From assembly GCF_014303395.1 (NCBI RefSeq), contig NZ_CP060298.1:5041001-5105000 (forward strand): DNA of 64,000 bases, written 5' to 3'. Position 1 is the first letter of the stretch, and each line of letters opens with the position of its first letter. The notes beneath the pieces were generated by a model. The model was given only the letters and a program-made list of their open reading frames with translations, searched no databases and had not been told where the DNA came from. This stretch comes from Nakamurella sp. PAMC28650. GTDB taxonomy: Bacteria > Actinomycetota > Actinomycetes > Mycobacteriales > Nakamurellaceae. Positions 26,086-34,632 of the stretch are shown here, in pieces. A program made the position numbers and the translations under genes.

Positions 26086-27839
26086 TATCTCAGCGCCAAT
26101 TCGTCGGAACGCGCGACCCAGGTGGCGAAACGCTCACCCGGCTCGCGGGAAGCGGTGTAGGAGTTGACGATCCGTTCGACGTAGTCGGGCAGCTCCTCAC
26201 CGGTGACCTTGTGACCCCGGACCTTTCGCCCGAACCCGGCGTCCAGTCCCAACCCGCCACCCAGATGCACCTGGAAGCCCTCCACCTGCTGCCCATCGGC
26301 GTCGGTGACGATCATGCCCTTCAAACCGATATCGGCGATCTGCGTCCGGGCGCACGCATTCGGACAACCGTTGAGGTTGATCGTCAACGGCACATCCAGA
26401 TCACCCAACCGCTTCTCCAGCTCGTCGACCAACGCGATCCCGCGCGCCTTGGTCTCCACGATCGCAAGCTTGCAGAATTCCAACCCGGTGCACGCCATCA
26501 TGTTCCGCCGAAACGTCGACGGCGCCGTTGGCAACCCCAGCTCCGCCAGACCGGCCTGCAACGACTCCAGTCGGTCGGCCTCGATGTCCAGGATCACCAG
26601 CGACTGCTCGGTGGTCGCGCGCACCCGCGTCGAACCGTGGGCCTCCACCAGATCTGCGATGTCGGTCAGCAGCTTGCCGTTGACCCGGCCCACCGTCGGG
26701 GCGATCCCCACGTAGAACCGACCGTCGTTCTGCGGGTGTACCCCGACATGGTCACGAGCCCCCTCCCACACCGCCGGCGCGGGGCCGTCGGTCAACGACC
26801 GGTGCAGGTACTCGCTCTCCAGCACCTGTCGGAACTTCGCGATCCCCCAGTCGCCCACCAGGAACTTCAACCGCGCCCGGTTCCGCAGCCGGCGATACCC
26901 GTAGTCGCGGAAGATCGAGATGACACCCTTCCAGATCTCCGGGATCTCCTCCAGGGTGGCGAACACGCCGAGGCGCTGCGCCAACATTGGGTTGGTCGAC
27001 AGTCCGCCGCCGACCCATACGTCGAAACCGGCACCCAACTCCGGATGCACCACCCCGACGAACGAGATGTCGTTGATCTCGTGCGCCACGTCCTGACGCG
27101 GCGAACCCGAGATCGCGGTCTTGAACTTGCGGGGCAGGTTGGAGAACTCGTCGCTGCCGATGAACTGATCCAGGATCGCCTGCATCGCCGGCGTGCCGTC
27201 GATGATCTCGTCCGCTGCGATACCGGCCAACGGCGACCCCAACACCACCCGCGGAACGTCGCCGCACGCCTCGGCCGTGCTCAACCCGACGCCCTCCAGC
27301 GCCGACCAGATGTCCGGCACGTCCTCGATGCGCACCCAGTGCAACTGGATGTTCTGGCGATCGGTCAGATCCGCCGTATCCCGTGCGTAGCGGGTGGACA
27401 CCTCACCGATCGTCCGCAGCGCCGCCGTCGTCAACAACCCACCGTCGACCCGAACCCGCAGCATGAAGAACGGGTCCTCGAGTTCGTGCGGCTCCAACAC
27501 CGCCGTCCGGCCGCCGTCGATCCCCGGCGCCCGCTGGGTGTACAGACCCCACCAACGGAACCGGCCCCGCAGATCGCCCGGATCAATACCGTCGAAACCC
27601 GTGTGCCGGTAGATGTTCTCGATCCGCGCGCGACAGTGCAGACCGTCGTCGTCCTTCTTCATCCGCTCGTTCGGGTTGAGCGGCTCGCGATGACCCAGCG
27701 CCCACTGGCCCTGGCCGCGTCCGGCATCCGGACGCTTGCGCGGCGCGCGCGGCGCAGCCACGTCAGGGGCAGCGGGCACGGAGGGGTTCACCGGCGCGCC
27801 GGAGTCGGCGGAGGCGGTGTGGGAGGACGTTGGGGGCAC
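26085..27839 (-). CDS. sir: Ferredoxin-dependent assimilatory sulfite reductase
   Basis: About 584 residues; six-electron reduction of sulfite to sulfide using siroheme and a 4Fe-4S cluster. Cluster/siroheme ligands appear as ACTGLEFCKLA and NGCPNACAR. Tyr in GLYTQR and Cys in AEACGDVPR correspond to the Tyr-Cys pair cross-linked in the mycobacterial enzyme, favouring sulfite over nitrite reductase. GTG 27839 is the likely start because AAGGA lies seven bases upstream; the open frame extends 11 codons further. First enzyme gene of the nine-gene operon, downstream of a cysteine-containing leader peptide. Confidence 0.93.
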   Translation of the reverse strand: MPPTSSHTASADSGAPVNPSVPAAPDVAAPRAPRKRPDAGRGQGQWALGHREPLNPNERMKKDDDGLHCRARIENIYRHTGFDGIDPGDLRGRFRWWGLYTQRAPGIDGGRTAVLEPHELEDPFFMLRVRVDGGLLTTAALRTIGEVSTRYARDTADLTDRQNIQLHWVRIEDVPDIWSALEGVGLSTAEACGDVPRVVLGSPLAGIAADEIIDGTPAMQAILDQFIGSDEFSNLPRKFKTAISGSPRQDVAHEINDISFVGVVHPELGAGFDVWVGGGLSTNPMLAQRLGVFATLEEIPEIWKGVISIFRDYGYRRLRNRARLKFLVGDWGIAKFRQVLESEYLHRSLTDGPAPAVWEGARDHVGVHPQNDGRFYVGIAPTVGRVNGKLLTDIADLVEAHGSTRVRATTEQSLVILDIEADRLESLQAGLAELGLPTAPSTFRRNMMACTGLEFCKLAIVETKARGIALVDELEKRLGDLDVPLTINLNGCPNACARTQIADIGLKGMIVTDADGQQVEGFQVHLGGGLGLDAGFGRKVRGHKVTGEELPDYVERIVNSYTASREPGERFATWVARSDELALR

Positions 27840-27948
27840 GGCGGGATCCTTGCGGAATTGGCCGGGGCACACACCAGAAAACGGTCACGCACGGAAGGGT
27901 CCGTCCACCACCGTCGCTGTGTGCCCGACGGCTCGGTGAGCGGCGGGT
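27840..27948 (-). promoter_or_regulatory. Candidate attenuator between leader peptide and sir
   Basis: After the leader stop codon the minus strand carries GGGCACACA (27926-27918) that pairs perfectly with TGTGTGCCC (27873-27865). Inside this 9-bp stem lies a small hairpin ACGGA/TCCGT (27891-27904). The sir ribosome site AAGGA (27851-27847) follows shortly after. There is no U-run, so control would be by Rho-dependent termination or ribosome access, coupled to ribosome stalling at the leader's cysteine codons. Confidence 0.5.
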
Positions 27949-28035
27949 TCAGCGGTGGTGACGACAGGCAGAGCTGGAGACGCGCACGAGGTCGACCTCG
28001 CGCCGGCAGACCAGCGGAACTCCCTGTGCGGACAT
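27949..28035 (-). CDS. Cysteine leader peptide upstream of the sir-cys-ssu operon
   Basis: 28-codon open frame, ATG 28035 to TGA 27949, too short for routine gene calling. The product ends CRREVDLVRVSSSACRHHR, which matches the recurring pattern of small actinobacterial leader peptides found before sulfur genes (CRR-x-VDLVRVSS-x-x-C-R). TATGCT (28043-28048) sits seven bases before the ATG, so the mRNA is probably leaderless, as reported for cysteine-responsive attenuator ORFs in mycobacteria. Cys codons at positions 10 and 24 could sense charged Cys-tRNA. The peptide itself is unlikely to have a function. Confidence 0.75.
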   Translation of the reverse strand: MSAQGVPLVCRREVDLVRVSSSACRHHR

Positions 28036-28042
28036 GAGCTGA

Positions 28043-28048
28043 AGCATA
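28043..28048 (-). promoter_or_regulatory. Probable -10 box of the sir-cys-ssu operon
   Basis: TATGCT on the minus strand, seven bases before the leader-peptide ATG. No convincing -35 box. About 35 bp further upstream lies the palindrome TCCCAatagaTGGGA (28082-28096), a possible operator. Confidence 0.5.
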
Positions 28049-28135
28049 CCGCGCCCCCCGCACGTCGACCCGTCGATGAGTTCCCAATAGATGGGATGCA
28101 CGGTCAAAGGTTGGGAAAATTGCAGGTCGCCGACA

Positions 28136-28172
28136 TCGTGTGATGGCCCTCCCAGGGGGCAATGTCACACGA
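28136..28172. promoter_or_regulatory. Inverted repeat in the sir/rmuC divergent region
   Basis: TCGTGTGA (28136-28143) and TCACACGA (28165-28172) are perfect inverted 8-mers 21 bp apart, with inner GCCC/GGGC pairing. It ends 29 bp before the rmuC start. It may be an operator or an RNA stem in the rmuC leader. Confidence 0.4.
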
Positions 28173-28201
28173 CTGTCGGTGGTCGGGTGGAGGCTGCGGT
28201 C

Positions 28202-29347
28202 ATGAATGCAAACGCGCTTCTCCTCGGAGCCCTCCTGCTCGTGGTGGGGATCGGGGTCGGTATTGCACTGGCCGCCGGTTGGTGGCGTCAGCCGTCCGAC
28301 CGGCGTGGCAACCCGACGCTCGAGGTGGCGGCTCTGCTGGCCCCGGCCTCCGACGCCCTAGTCAGGGTGGAACAGCGGTTGCGGGAGGTTGAGCGCGACC
28401 GGGTCGGGGCCTATGCGGGCTTGTCCGAACAGGTGGCCGCCCTCCATCGGACCTCCGCCGACCTGGGCAGTCAGACCCGGTCGCTGGTGAACGCCCTGCG
28501 CGCCCCGCAGGTGCGCGGCCGGTGGGGTGAGGTGCAACTGCAGCGGATCGTCGAGTTGGCCGGCATGGTCGAGCACTGCGATTTCGACACCCAGGTGTCG
28601 GCGGCGGTGGCCGATGCGGCCGGCGTCCGACCGGACATGATCATCCGGTTGGCCGGTGGTCGGCACATCCCGGTCGATGCGAAGGTGCCCTTCGACGCCT
28701 GGCTCCAGGCCAGGGAGTGCGACGACGAGATCCGCCGGGGCCAGCTCATGAACATGCATGCCAGAGCAGTGCGCGCGCATGTCGACTCGTTGGCCGCCAA
28801 GGCCTACTGGCAACACTTCCAGCCCGCCCCGGAGTTCGTCGTCATGTTCGTGCCCGGCGAGCCGCTCCTGGATGCCGCGATGACGATCGATCCAGGCTTG
28901 ACGGAGTACGCCTTCTCCCGGCAGGTCGTCATCACCACGCCGACCACGCTGATCGCCCTGCTGCGGACGGTGGCGTTCACCTGGCGTCAGGAGAGACTCT
29001 CCGCCTCCGCCGAGTCCATCCACACCCTCGGCCGGGAGCTGCACGGTCGCCTGGCCACTCTGGGCGGCCACCTCGGCCGACTGGGTGCCAGCCTCGAGCG
29101 CGCGGTCGAGTCCTACAACTCGGCGGTGGGTTCGGTCGAGAGTCGCGTCATGGTCACGGCCCGGAAGTTCAACGACCTGGGGGTGGCGACTGCTTCTCTC
29201 CCTGGTCTGGAGCCGGTGCAGACCGCCGCCCGCCGGTTGCAAGCTCCGGAATGGGATCAGGTCGATGCGTCGCGGCCGACCCTCGAGGAGGTGGCCTCGG
29301 GTGAACTGCGCCGTCCACCCCGCCACGTCGACGACGCCGCCGGATGA
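28202..29347 (+). CDS. rmuC: DNA recombination protein RmuC
   Basis: 381-residue RmuC-family protein, thought to limit inverted-repeat recombination as a nuclease-like factor. An N-terminal membrane segment (LLLGALLLVVGIGVGIALAAG, written as two overlapping parts of residues 5-25) is followed by a coiled coil (RVEQRLREVERDRVG) and the RmuC core RGRWGEVQLQRIVELAGM, DMIIRLAGGRHIPVDAKVPF and VMFVPGEPLLDAA. ATG 28202 is preceded by GGAGG with eight-base spacing. Divergent from the sulfur operon. Confidence 0.9.
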   Translation: MNANALLLGALLLVVGIGVGIALAAGWWRQPSDRRGNPTLEVAALLAPASDALVRVEQRLREVERDRVGAYAGLSEQVAALHRTSADLGSQTRSLVNALRAPQVRGRWGEVQLQRIVELAGMVEHCDFDTQVSAAVADAAGVRPDMIIRLAGGRHIPVDAKVPFDAWLQARECDDEIRRGQLMNMHARAVRAHVDSLAAKAYWQHFQPAPEFVVMFVPGEPLLDAAMTIDPGLTEYAFSRQVVITTPTTLIALLRTVAFTWRQERLSASAESIHTLGRELHGRLATLGGHLGRLGASLERAVESYNSAVGSVESRVMVTARKFNDLGVATASLPGLEPVQTAARRLQAPEWDQVDASRPTLEEVASGELRRPPRHVDDAAG

Positions 29348-29434
29348 CGCGGCCAGGGCGAATCCACCCGTCGCGGCCGGTGGACCGGCGCGTGCGATCA
29401 CCGGGAATTGACGTTCGCCCGCTACCGTGGACTC

Positions 29435-29893
29435 GTGAACATGCCTGCCACTCGACCGACAGCCCGGCCGACCGCCGCCAACGCTTCGGCGCTTCCGACG
29501 ATCACCGGACTGCGCTCCTGGGGCGCCGTGCTGGTCGCAGTGGTGCTGACCGCCGTCGGGGCGACCTTCGACGGCCTGGTCTCCGGGGTGCTGACCTGGG
29601 GTTTCCGTGTCGGGTTCGTGGCCGGGGTGTGTCTGGCCGCGCTGCTGGTCCGACGGGCATCGATATTCACCGCCATGGTGCAGCCGCCGCTGGTGATGGT
29701 CGTGCTGATCTTCATCTCACTTCGGCTGCTGTCCACCGAGCGCATGACGATCACCCTCATCAAGGTGGTCAATGCCTTCCCGACCATGGTCATCGGCACT
29801 GCACTGGCCGTGCTGATCTGCGTGGTCCGGATCTTCGCCCAGCCTCTGCACCGTTCGAAGAAGACGCCGGCCGCACAGCGCGCCCACGTCTGA
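29435..29893 (+). CDS. DUF6542 membrane protein
   Basis: About 152 residues with four predicted membrane segments (WGAVLVAVVLTAVGATF, VGFVAGVCLAALLVR, PPLVMVVLIFISLRLL, FPTMVIGTALAVLICVVRI) and a Ser/Thr/Pro-rich N-terminus; fits the actinobacterial DUF6542 family usually found beside ispH (Rv1111c in M. tuberculosis, recalled). GTG 29435 is chosen because TACCGT (29423-29428) ends six bases before it, suggesting a leaderless mRNA; ATG 29441 is the alternative. Convergent with ispH, 62 bp apart. Function unknown. Confidence 0.82.
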   Translation: MNMPATRPTARPTAANASALPTITGLRSWGAVLVAVVLTAVGATFDGLVSGVLTWGFRVGFVAGVCLAALLVRRASIFTAMVQPPLVMVVLIFISLRLLSTERMTITLIKVVNAFPTMVIGTALAVLICVVRIFAQPLHRSKKTPAAQRAHV

Positions 29894-29955
29894 CCCAGCG
29901 GCCCGGCCGCTCACCTGAGGCGTCTGCGCCGCAAGCTCGGGATAGACGACGAGGT

Positions 29956-30924
29956 TCAGATGGTCCCGGCCGGCCGCAGGTCCCGCCGGAGTTCCTTCGG
30001 AAGCGAGAAGGTCAGCGTCTCGATGGCCGCGGTGAACTCCTGGACGTCCGCGTATCCCCGTTCGGCCAGCCAACCCAGCACCCCCTCGACCAGTTCCTCG
30101 GGAACCGAGGCTCCAGAGGTCACGCCGACGGTGGTCACTCCGGCCAGCCATTGCTCCTCGATCTCGTGGGCGAAGTCGACGAGGTGCGAACTCCGGGCTC
30201 CGGCCTCGAGCGCGACCTCTACCAGCCGCACCGAGTTCGACGAGTTCTGCGATCCGACGACGATGACGAGGTCGCAGTCGGCGGCGATCTGCTTCACGAC
30301 CTCCTGACGATTCTGGGTGGCGTAGCAGATGTCGTCGCTGGGCGGTGCCGTCAGCAGCGGGAACCGCCGGCGCAGCAGATCGACGGTCTCGAGGGTCTCG
30401 TCCACGGACAGCGTCGTCTGCGAGAGCCAGATCACCTTCTCCGGGTCCTTGACCTCGACCGCGTCGACATCGGAGGCATCGTGCACCAACTGGATGACCT
30501 CGGGTGCCTCTCCCTGCGTGCCTTCCACCTCTTCGTGCCCCCGGTGACCGATCAGCAGGATGTCGTATCCCTCGGACGCGAACTTCCGGGCCTCCTTGTG
30601 CACCTTGGTGACGAGCGGGCAGGTCGCGTCGATGACCCGGAGGTCACGCTGTGCGGCTTCCTCGTGCACCGCCGGCGATACGCCGTGCGCGGAGAACACC
30701 ACCAGCGCGCCCACGGGCACCTCTTCGGTTTCCTCGACGAAGATCGCACCGCGCGCTTCCAGCGTCGCCACGACGTGCTTGTTGTGCACGATCTGCTTTC
30801 GCACGTACACGGGCGCTCCGTACTGCTCGAGAGCCTTCTCCACGGTGATGACTGCTCGGTCGACGCCCGCGCAGTAACCACGGGGCCGGGCGAGCAGGAC
30901 ACGTTTGGCGGGGGTAGGACTCAT
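29956..30924 (-). CDS. ispH: 4-hydroxy-3-methylbut-2-enyl diphosphate reductase
   Basis: About 322 residues; last step of the MEP pathway, producing IPP and DMAPP with a 4Fe-4S enzyme. The three cluster cysteines are in [21 protein letters not shown] and [11 protein letters not shown]; substrate-binding VFSAHGVSP and [10 protein letters not shown] are intact. Start taken at ATG 30924; ATG 30933 is three codons upstream, and the longer GTG-started frame lacks homology. Isoprenoid precursors made here also feed UppS at 52428-53195. Divergent from the lipid-droplet-type protein gene. Confidence 0.96.
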   Translation of the reverse strand: MSPTPAKRVLLARPRGYCAGVDRAVITVEKALEQYGAPVYVRKQIVHNKHVVATLEARGAIFVEETEEVPVGALVVFSAHGVSPAVHEEAAQRDLRVIDATCPLVTKVHKEARKFASEGYDILLIGHRGHEEVEGTQGEAPEVIQLVHDASDVDAVEVKDPEKVIWLSQTTLSVDETLETVDLLRRRFPLLTAPPSDDICYATQNRQEVVKQIAADCDLVIVVGSQNSSNSVRLVEVALEAGARSSHLVDFAHEIEEQWLAGVTTVGVTSGASVPEELVEGVLGWLAERGYADVQEFTAAIETLTFSLPKELRRDLRPAGTI

Positions 30925-31056
30925 GGAATCCATCGTAGGCGGGTGGACCGTCCCGGTCCGCCGTTGCCGGCCGGTCGTCGGCCCGGTCACGCGGAGAACC
31001 CACGCCACCGCGGACCCGGACTACCTTCGGTCCCCACGATGGGGCACGCTGGTGAC

Positions 31057-32040
31057 ATGGCCATCACACTGCCCTTCGGAATCCGACTCTTCGCCGGCCT
31101 GCTCGGCACTTCCATCGACCGCGTCGGCAAACTCCCCCAGGAACTGCCGACCCTGGCCGTCTCGTTCGCGGGCCAGGCGGTCCGGACCTCGTTCCGCATC
31201 CGCCAGGAGATCGCCGAACTCGCGACCAGGGGGGACGAGCTCCTGGCCGGAATCACCGGTCGCCCGCAGGAGAAGCCCGCATGGGCCACGTTCGACGAGG
31301 ACGAAGAGCCGTCGGTCGGGCCTTCGGCCGGTGCGCCTGCGTCGGGCCGGCCCGGCACCAGCACGCCCACCCCGACCGTGCCCACCCCGACCACACCCGC
31401 ACCGACCAAACCCGCACCGACCCCATCCACCACCAGATCCACCCGGGCCCGATCCACACCGACCAGATCAACAGCGACCAGATCGACACCGCCGGTGGCG
31501 ACGCCGACCGTCGCCCCCCCGACGGTGCCGGTGCCGACCAACCGGATCCGCGCCAGCAGGACCGTGTCACCACCAGCGCCGCCGACGACGGTCTCCCCGC
31601 GGACCGGTCGGCCGACGCCGAGGATTCCTGAGGCGTCCGCAGGGTCGCCGGTTGCGCCAAGGCCGCGTTCCGCCCCGACGGGCCCGGGCCGAGCACAGCC
31701 GAGCGGGTCACCGACCACCACACCACTCTCGGGCGGCCGGCTGCCGGGCACATCGCTCTCGGGCGTACCGCTTTCGGGCGCACCGGTCTCGAGCGCACCG
31801 GTCTCGAGCGCACCGGTCTCGAGCGCACCGGCGACCACCGGTGCAGCGACCCCCATCACCGGAGATCACCTGCTGAGCATCGCCGAGCTCAAGGAGGAGC
31901 TGCAGGAGATGGAAATCGCTGCGGTTCGCGAGCTCCTCGTCTGGGAGGAGACCGGCCCCAACCGGGCTGCCTACCTGACGCTGCTGAGCAATCGGCTGAC
32001 CACCATGGCGCACGAGAACGGGCAGTCCGAGAGCCGGTGA
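31057..32040 (+). CDS. Lipid-droplet-associated-type protein
   Basis: 327 residues. The N-terminal ~70 residues (MAITLPFGIRLFAGLLGTSIDRVG...QAVRTSFRIRQEIAELATRGDELL) are an amphipathic helical domain as in the mycobacterial lipid-droplet-associated protein next to xseA (Rv1109c, recalled). The middle ~170 residues are Thr/Pro/Arg/Ser-rich and repetitive, including an 18-bp unit encoding PVSSA repeated three times. The C-terminal ~50 residues (ELKEELQEMEIAAVRELLVWEE) are helical and conserved. Alternative start ATG 31039. Its stop overlaps the xseA start by GTGA. Confidence 0.78.
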   Translation: MAITLPFGIRLFAGLLGTSIDRVGKLPQELPTLAVSFAGQAVRTSFRIRQEIAELATRGDELLAGITGRPQEKPAWATFDEDEEPSVGPSAGAPASGRPGTSTPTPTVPTPTTPAPTKPAPTPSTTRSTRARSTPTRSTATRSTPPVATPTVAPPTVPVPTNRIRASRTVSPPAPPTTVSPRTGRPTPRIPEASAGSPVAPRPRSAPTGPGRAQPSGSPTTTPLSGGRLPGTSLSGVPLSGAPVSSAPVSSAPVSSAPATTGAATPITGDHLLSIAELKEELQEMEIAAVRELLVWEETGPNRAAYLTLLSNRLTTMAHENGQSESR

Positions 32041-33515
32041 GCAGTCCGGGTCCGCTCGAATCCCTCACCCCGGCCGGGGAGGTCCGTCCGACCGCGCAGA
32101 CCGAGACACCCGAGACACCCGGGCTGACCGGTCCGACCCCACCCGCCCGGCCGGTGCGGGCGAGCGACACCACCAGAGACAACCCGTGGCCGGTCAGGGC
32201 CTTGTCCCAGCGAATGGCCGACTACATCTCCAAAGCGCCGGCCGCCTGGATCGAGGGCCAGATCGCGCAACTGAACATCCGCGCCAACACCGCCTACCTC
32301 ACGCTGCGCGATCCGTCGGTGGACATGTCCCTGCAGGTCTCGTGCTCGAAAGCGTTGTTCGCCGCCCAGGCCTCCCCGCCCACCGAGGGCTCACGAGTGG
32401 TGGTGCACGGGCAGTTCGACTTCTACCCGGCCAGGGGTTCCCTGTCGTTCCGTGTCGATCAGCTCCACCCCGTCGGACTCGGTGAGCTGCTGGCCCGGCT
32501 CGAGCGACTCCGCCGCCTGCTGGCGGCGGAAGGACTCACCTCGGCCGCTCGCAAGAAGCCGCTGCCTTTCCTGCCCCGGACGGTGGGCCTGATCACCGGA
32601 CGCGCGAGCGCTGCCGAATCCGATGTGCTGGCGAACGCCCGCGCCCGTTGGCCGGCGGTTCGCTTCCGGATCGAGAACACCCCGGTACAGGGGGTGAACG
32701 CCGTGACGCAGATCATCGATGCACTGCGCCGTCTGGACCAGGCCTCCGATGTCGACGTGATCATCCTCGCGCGCGGCGGCGGCAGCGTCGAGGATCTACT
32801 TCCGTTCTCGGACGAGGCTCTGTGCCGCGCGGTCTCGGCCTGCCGGACGCCGGTGGTGTCGGCCGTCGGTCACGAGCCGGATCATCCGATCGTCGACGAT
32901 GTCGCCGACGTCCGCTGTTCCACTCCCACCGATGCGGGCAAGCGCGTCGTGCCGGACGCCGCCGCTGAACTCCGCGGGGTGGACCAGCTGCGGCTGCGCG
33001 CACGTCGGGCGCTGACCAACTGGGTGCAGACGGAGGCCGCCCAACTGGCTCGGCTGACTGCGGCGTCGGTCCTGAAGAACCCGTACGGTCCGATCGACAG
33101 CCGAGCCGACCACGTCGTCAGGGACCGGCAACGGGCCCGGTCGGTGATCGCCTCGACGCTGGACGGCATCGACCGGGACCTGGCCCATCGCCGGGCCCAA
33201 CTCGTGGCTCTCGGACCGGCCGCGACCCTGGCCAGGGGCTACGCGGTGGTACAGACGGGTTCGCAGGTGATGCGCTCGATCCTGCAGGCGCCGGCAGGCA
33301 CCCCTTTGCGGGTCAGGGTCGCCGATGGCGTCGTGCTGGCCACCAGCACCGGCCCTGAACCGCTGCACCCCGGACCACCACAGCAGGAACCACCACGGCA
33401 CCAACCACCGCGGCACCAACCACCACGGCACCAACCACCCGCCGGACGCGAGCCCGACCACGAACCCCGGCAGCCGACGCCGTCCGGGTCGGCAACGAGG
33501 AAGAGGACCACGTGA
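32037..33515 (+). CDS. xseA: Exodeoxyribonuclease VII large subunit
   Basis: 492 residues; single-strand DNA exonuclease large subunit. N-terminal OB fold (WIEGQIAQLNIRANTAYLTLRD, residues ~77-98) and catalytic domain with VGLITGRASAAESDVL, IILARGGGSVEDLLPF and AVGHEPDHPIVDDVAD. GTG start overlapped with the upstream stop (GTGA). The last ~45 residues are a low-complexity tail with PPRHQ repeated three times, beyond the usual family end. The catalytic region is complete. Coupled to xseB by another GTGA overlap. Confidence 0.95.
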   Translation: MSSPGPLESLTPAGEVRPTAQTETPETPGLTGPTPPARPVRASDTTRDNPWPVRALSQRMADYISKAPAAWIEGQIAQLNIRANTAYLTLRDPSVDMSLQVSCSKALFAAQASPPTEGSRVVVHGQFDFYPARGSLSFRVDQLHPVGLGELLARLERLRRLLAAEGLTSAARKKPLPFLPRTVGLITGRASAAESDVLANARARWPAVRFRIENTPVQGVNAVTQIIDALRRLDQASDVDVIILARGGGSVEDLLPFSDEALCRAVSACRTPVVSAVGHEPDHPIVDDVADVRCSTPTDAGKRVVPDAAAELRGVDQLRLRARRALTNWVQTEAAQLARLTAASVLKNPYGPIDSRADHVVRDRQRARSVIASTLDGIDRDLAHRRAQLVALGPAATLARGYAVVQTGSQVMRSILQAPAGTPLRVRVADGVVLATSTGPEPLHPGPPQQEPPRHQPPRHQPPRHQPPAGREPDHEPRQPTPSGSATRKRTT

Positions 33516-33739
33516 CCGAGTCCAGCCCACAAGCCGACGTCGCCACCTATGAACTGGCCAAGGACGAACTGGCCGCCGTCGTCATGACATTGGAATCGGG
33601 GGGGCTCAGCCTCGACGAGTCGCTCACCCTCTGGGAACGCGGTGAACATCTGGCGGCCGTTTGCAACCGTTTCCTGGACGGCGCCCGCGAACGCGTCCAG
33701 ACGGCACTGGCGGCGACTGCGGACGATGCGTCCGACTGA
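33512..33739 (+). CDS. xseB: Exodeoxyribonuclease VII small subunit
   Basis: 75 residues with the family core YELAKDELAAVVMTLESGG and LSLDESLTLWERGEHLAAVC, a helical bundle that coats the XseA coiled coil. GTG start inside the xseA stop. Ends 114 bp before the convergent DUF4245 gene; the gap contains three AACGATCG-type repeats. Confidence 0.94.
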   Translation: MTESSPQADVATYELAKDELAAVVMTLESGGLSLDESLTLWERGEHLAAVCNRFLDGARERVQTALAATADDASD

Positions 33740-33853
33740 CACGAACAGGTCTTCTGGACGTCGGGCCCCGAACCATCGGGCACCGCAACGATCGTGTACC
33801 GCAACGATCGGGCATCCGAACGATCCAGAACCAGAGCGCCCAGGTCTGGAAGA

Positions 33854-34402
33854 TCAGGCGACGGCCGCGGCCAGCTGGGTGAACTCGGCGACGGTGGCAT
33901 TTCCGGTGATCAGCAGCGACACGCCAGACGAGGTCCGTGACCAGGCGACTTCGTTGCGGACACCCGGACTGATGGACCACTGGGCGCTGCCGACGGTCAC
34001 CGAGCCGGTGCTGGAGCCATCGGTCTGGCCCAGTTCGGCGGCGAGCACCGCGGTCAGGGAGCCGGAGGATTCGATCAGCGTGATGTAGGAACCGGTGGGG
34101 GTCTGCCAGCCACCCCGGACCGTGGGGGGCGCGTCGGGCGTGCCCGGTGCGGGGGTCAGCGAGAAGGAACTGCCGTGCCAGGTGGAGGGAAGGCCCTTGG
34201 GGATCACCACCGGGAAGCCGGTCAACCGATCCGCAGTGCTGAAGCCGCCCTGCACGTCGGCGGTCGGAGCCGTGCCACCGCTCGGCGTGCCGGGCGAGAA
34301 CGAGAAGCCACCCTGGAACGCGACCAGCACCAGAACTCCGATGACGATGACGACCATCGAGATCGTCATGTCCCGGACGGTCTTGTTCCTGCGGTCGGCC
34401 AC
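33854..34402 (-). CDS. DUF4245 membrane-anchored protein
   Basis: 182 residues. RDMTISMVVIVIGVLVLVAF (residues ~10-29) is a single N-terminal membrane anchor, and RDM-xxSM is characteristic of DUF4245 proteins. The extracytoplasmic domain contains FPVVIPKGLPSTWHGSSFSL, WQTPTGSYITLIES and AWSRTSSGVSLLITGNAT. Rv1100 in M. tuberculosis (recalled) has the same neighbourhood, but there glpX separates it from fum. Function unknown. Confidence 0.87.
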   Translation of the reverse strand: MADRRNKTVRDMTISMVVIVIGVLVLVAFQGGFSFSPGTPSGGTAPTADVQGGFSTADRLTGFPVVIPKGLPSTWHGSSFSLTPAPGTPDAPPTVRGGWQTPTGSYITLIESSGSLTAVLAAELGQTDGSSTGSVTVGSAQWSISPGVRNEVAWSRTSSGVSLLITGNATVAEFTQLAAAVA

Positions 34403-34461
34403 GCTTCCATGCTGTCACGAGCTCGACCGCGCCGGTGTCGGGGCTGCTCCCTCGGGCTATG

Positions 34462-34517
34462 CAGTCCCATCAGCACAGTCCCATCAGCACGGTCCCATCA
34501 GCGCAGTCCCATCAGCG
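34462..34517. repeat. 14-bp tandem repeat, four copies
   Basis: Unit CAGTCCCATCAGCA, with small variations in copies 3 and 4. It lies in the divergent region between the DUF4245 gene and fumC, upstream of both. Confidence 0.85.
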
Positions 34518-34620
34518 CGGAGGCCGTTGTCCGACCGGTACCACCGGCTCGCTGCTTTCCGAGCGGTGGCTGTGAGGAAGATCGGCACTCGCCGAGTGGC
34601 AGCGGCGCAAGCGGCACCGA

Positions 34621-34626
34621 TAGCGT
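34621..34626 (+). promoter_or_regulatory. Probable -10 box of leaderless fumC promoter
   Basis: TAGCGT ends exactly six bases before the fumC ATG, so transcription would start at the start codon. Confidence 0.5.
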
Positions 34627-34632
34627 GACGCC

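Noticed and set aside
26031-28037. 668-codon plus-strand open frame over sir
   Set aside because: Antisense to the sulfite reductase, the zinc-ribbon gene start and the leader peptide; no domain or ribosome site.
29344-31056. Upstream part of the long frame that ends with the lipid-droplet-type gene
   Set aside because: It overlaps DUF6542 and runs antisense to ispH; only the part from about 31057 has conserved sequence.
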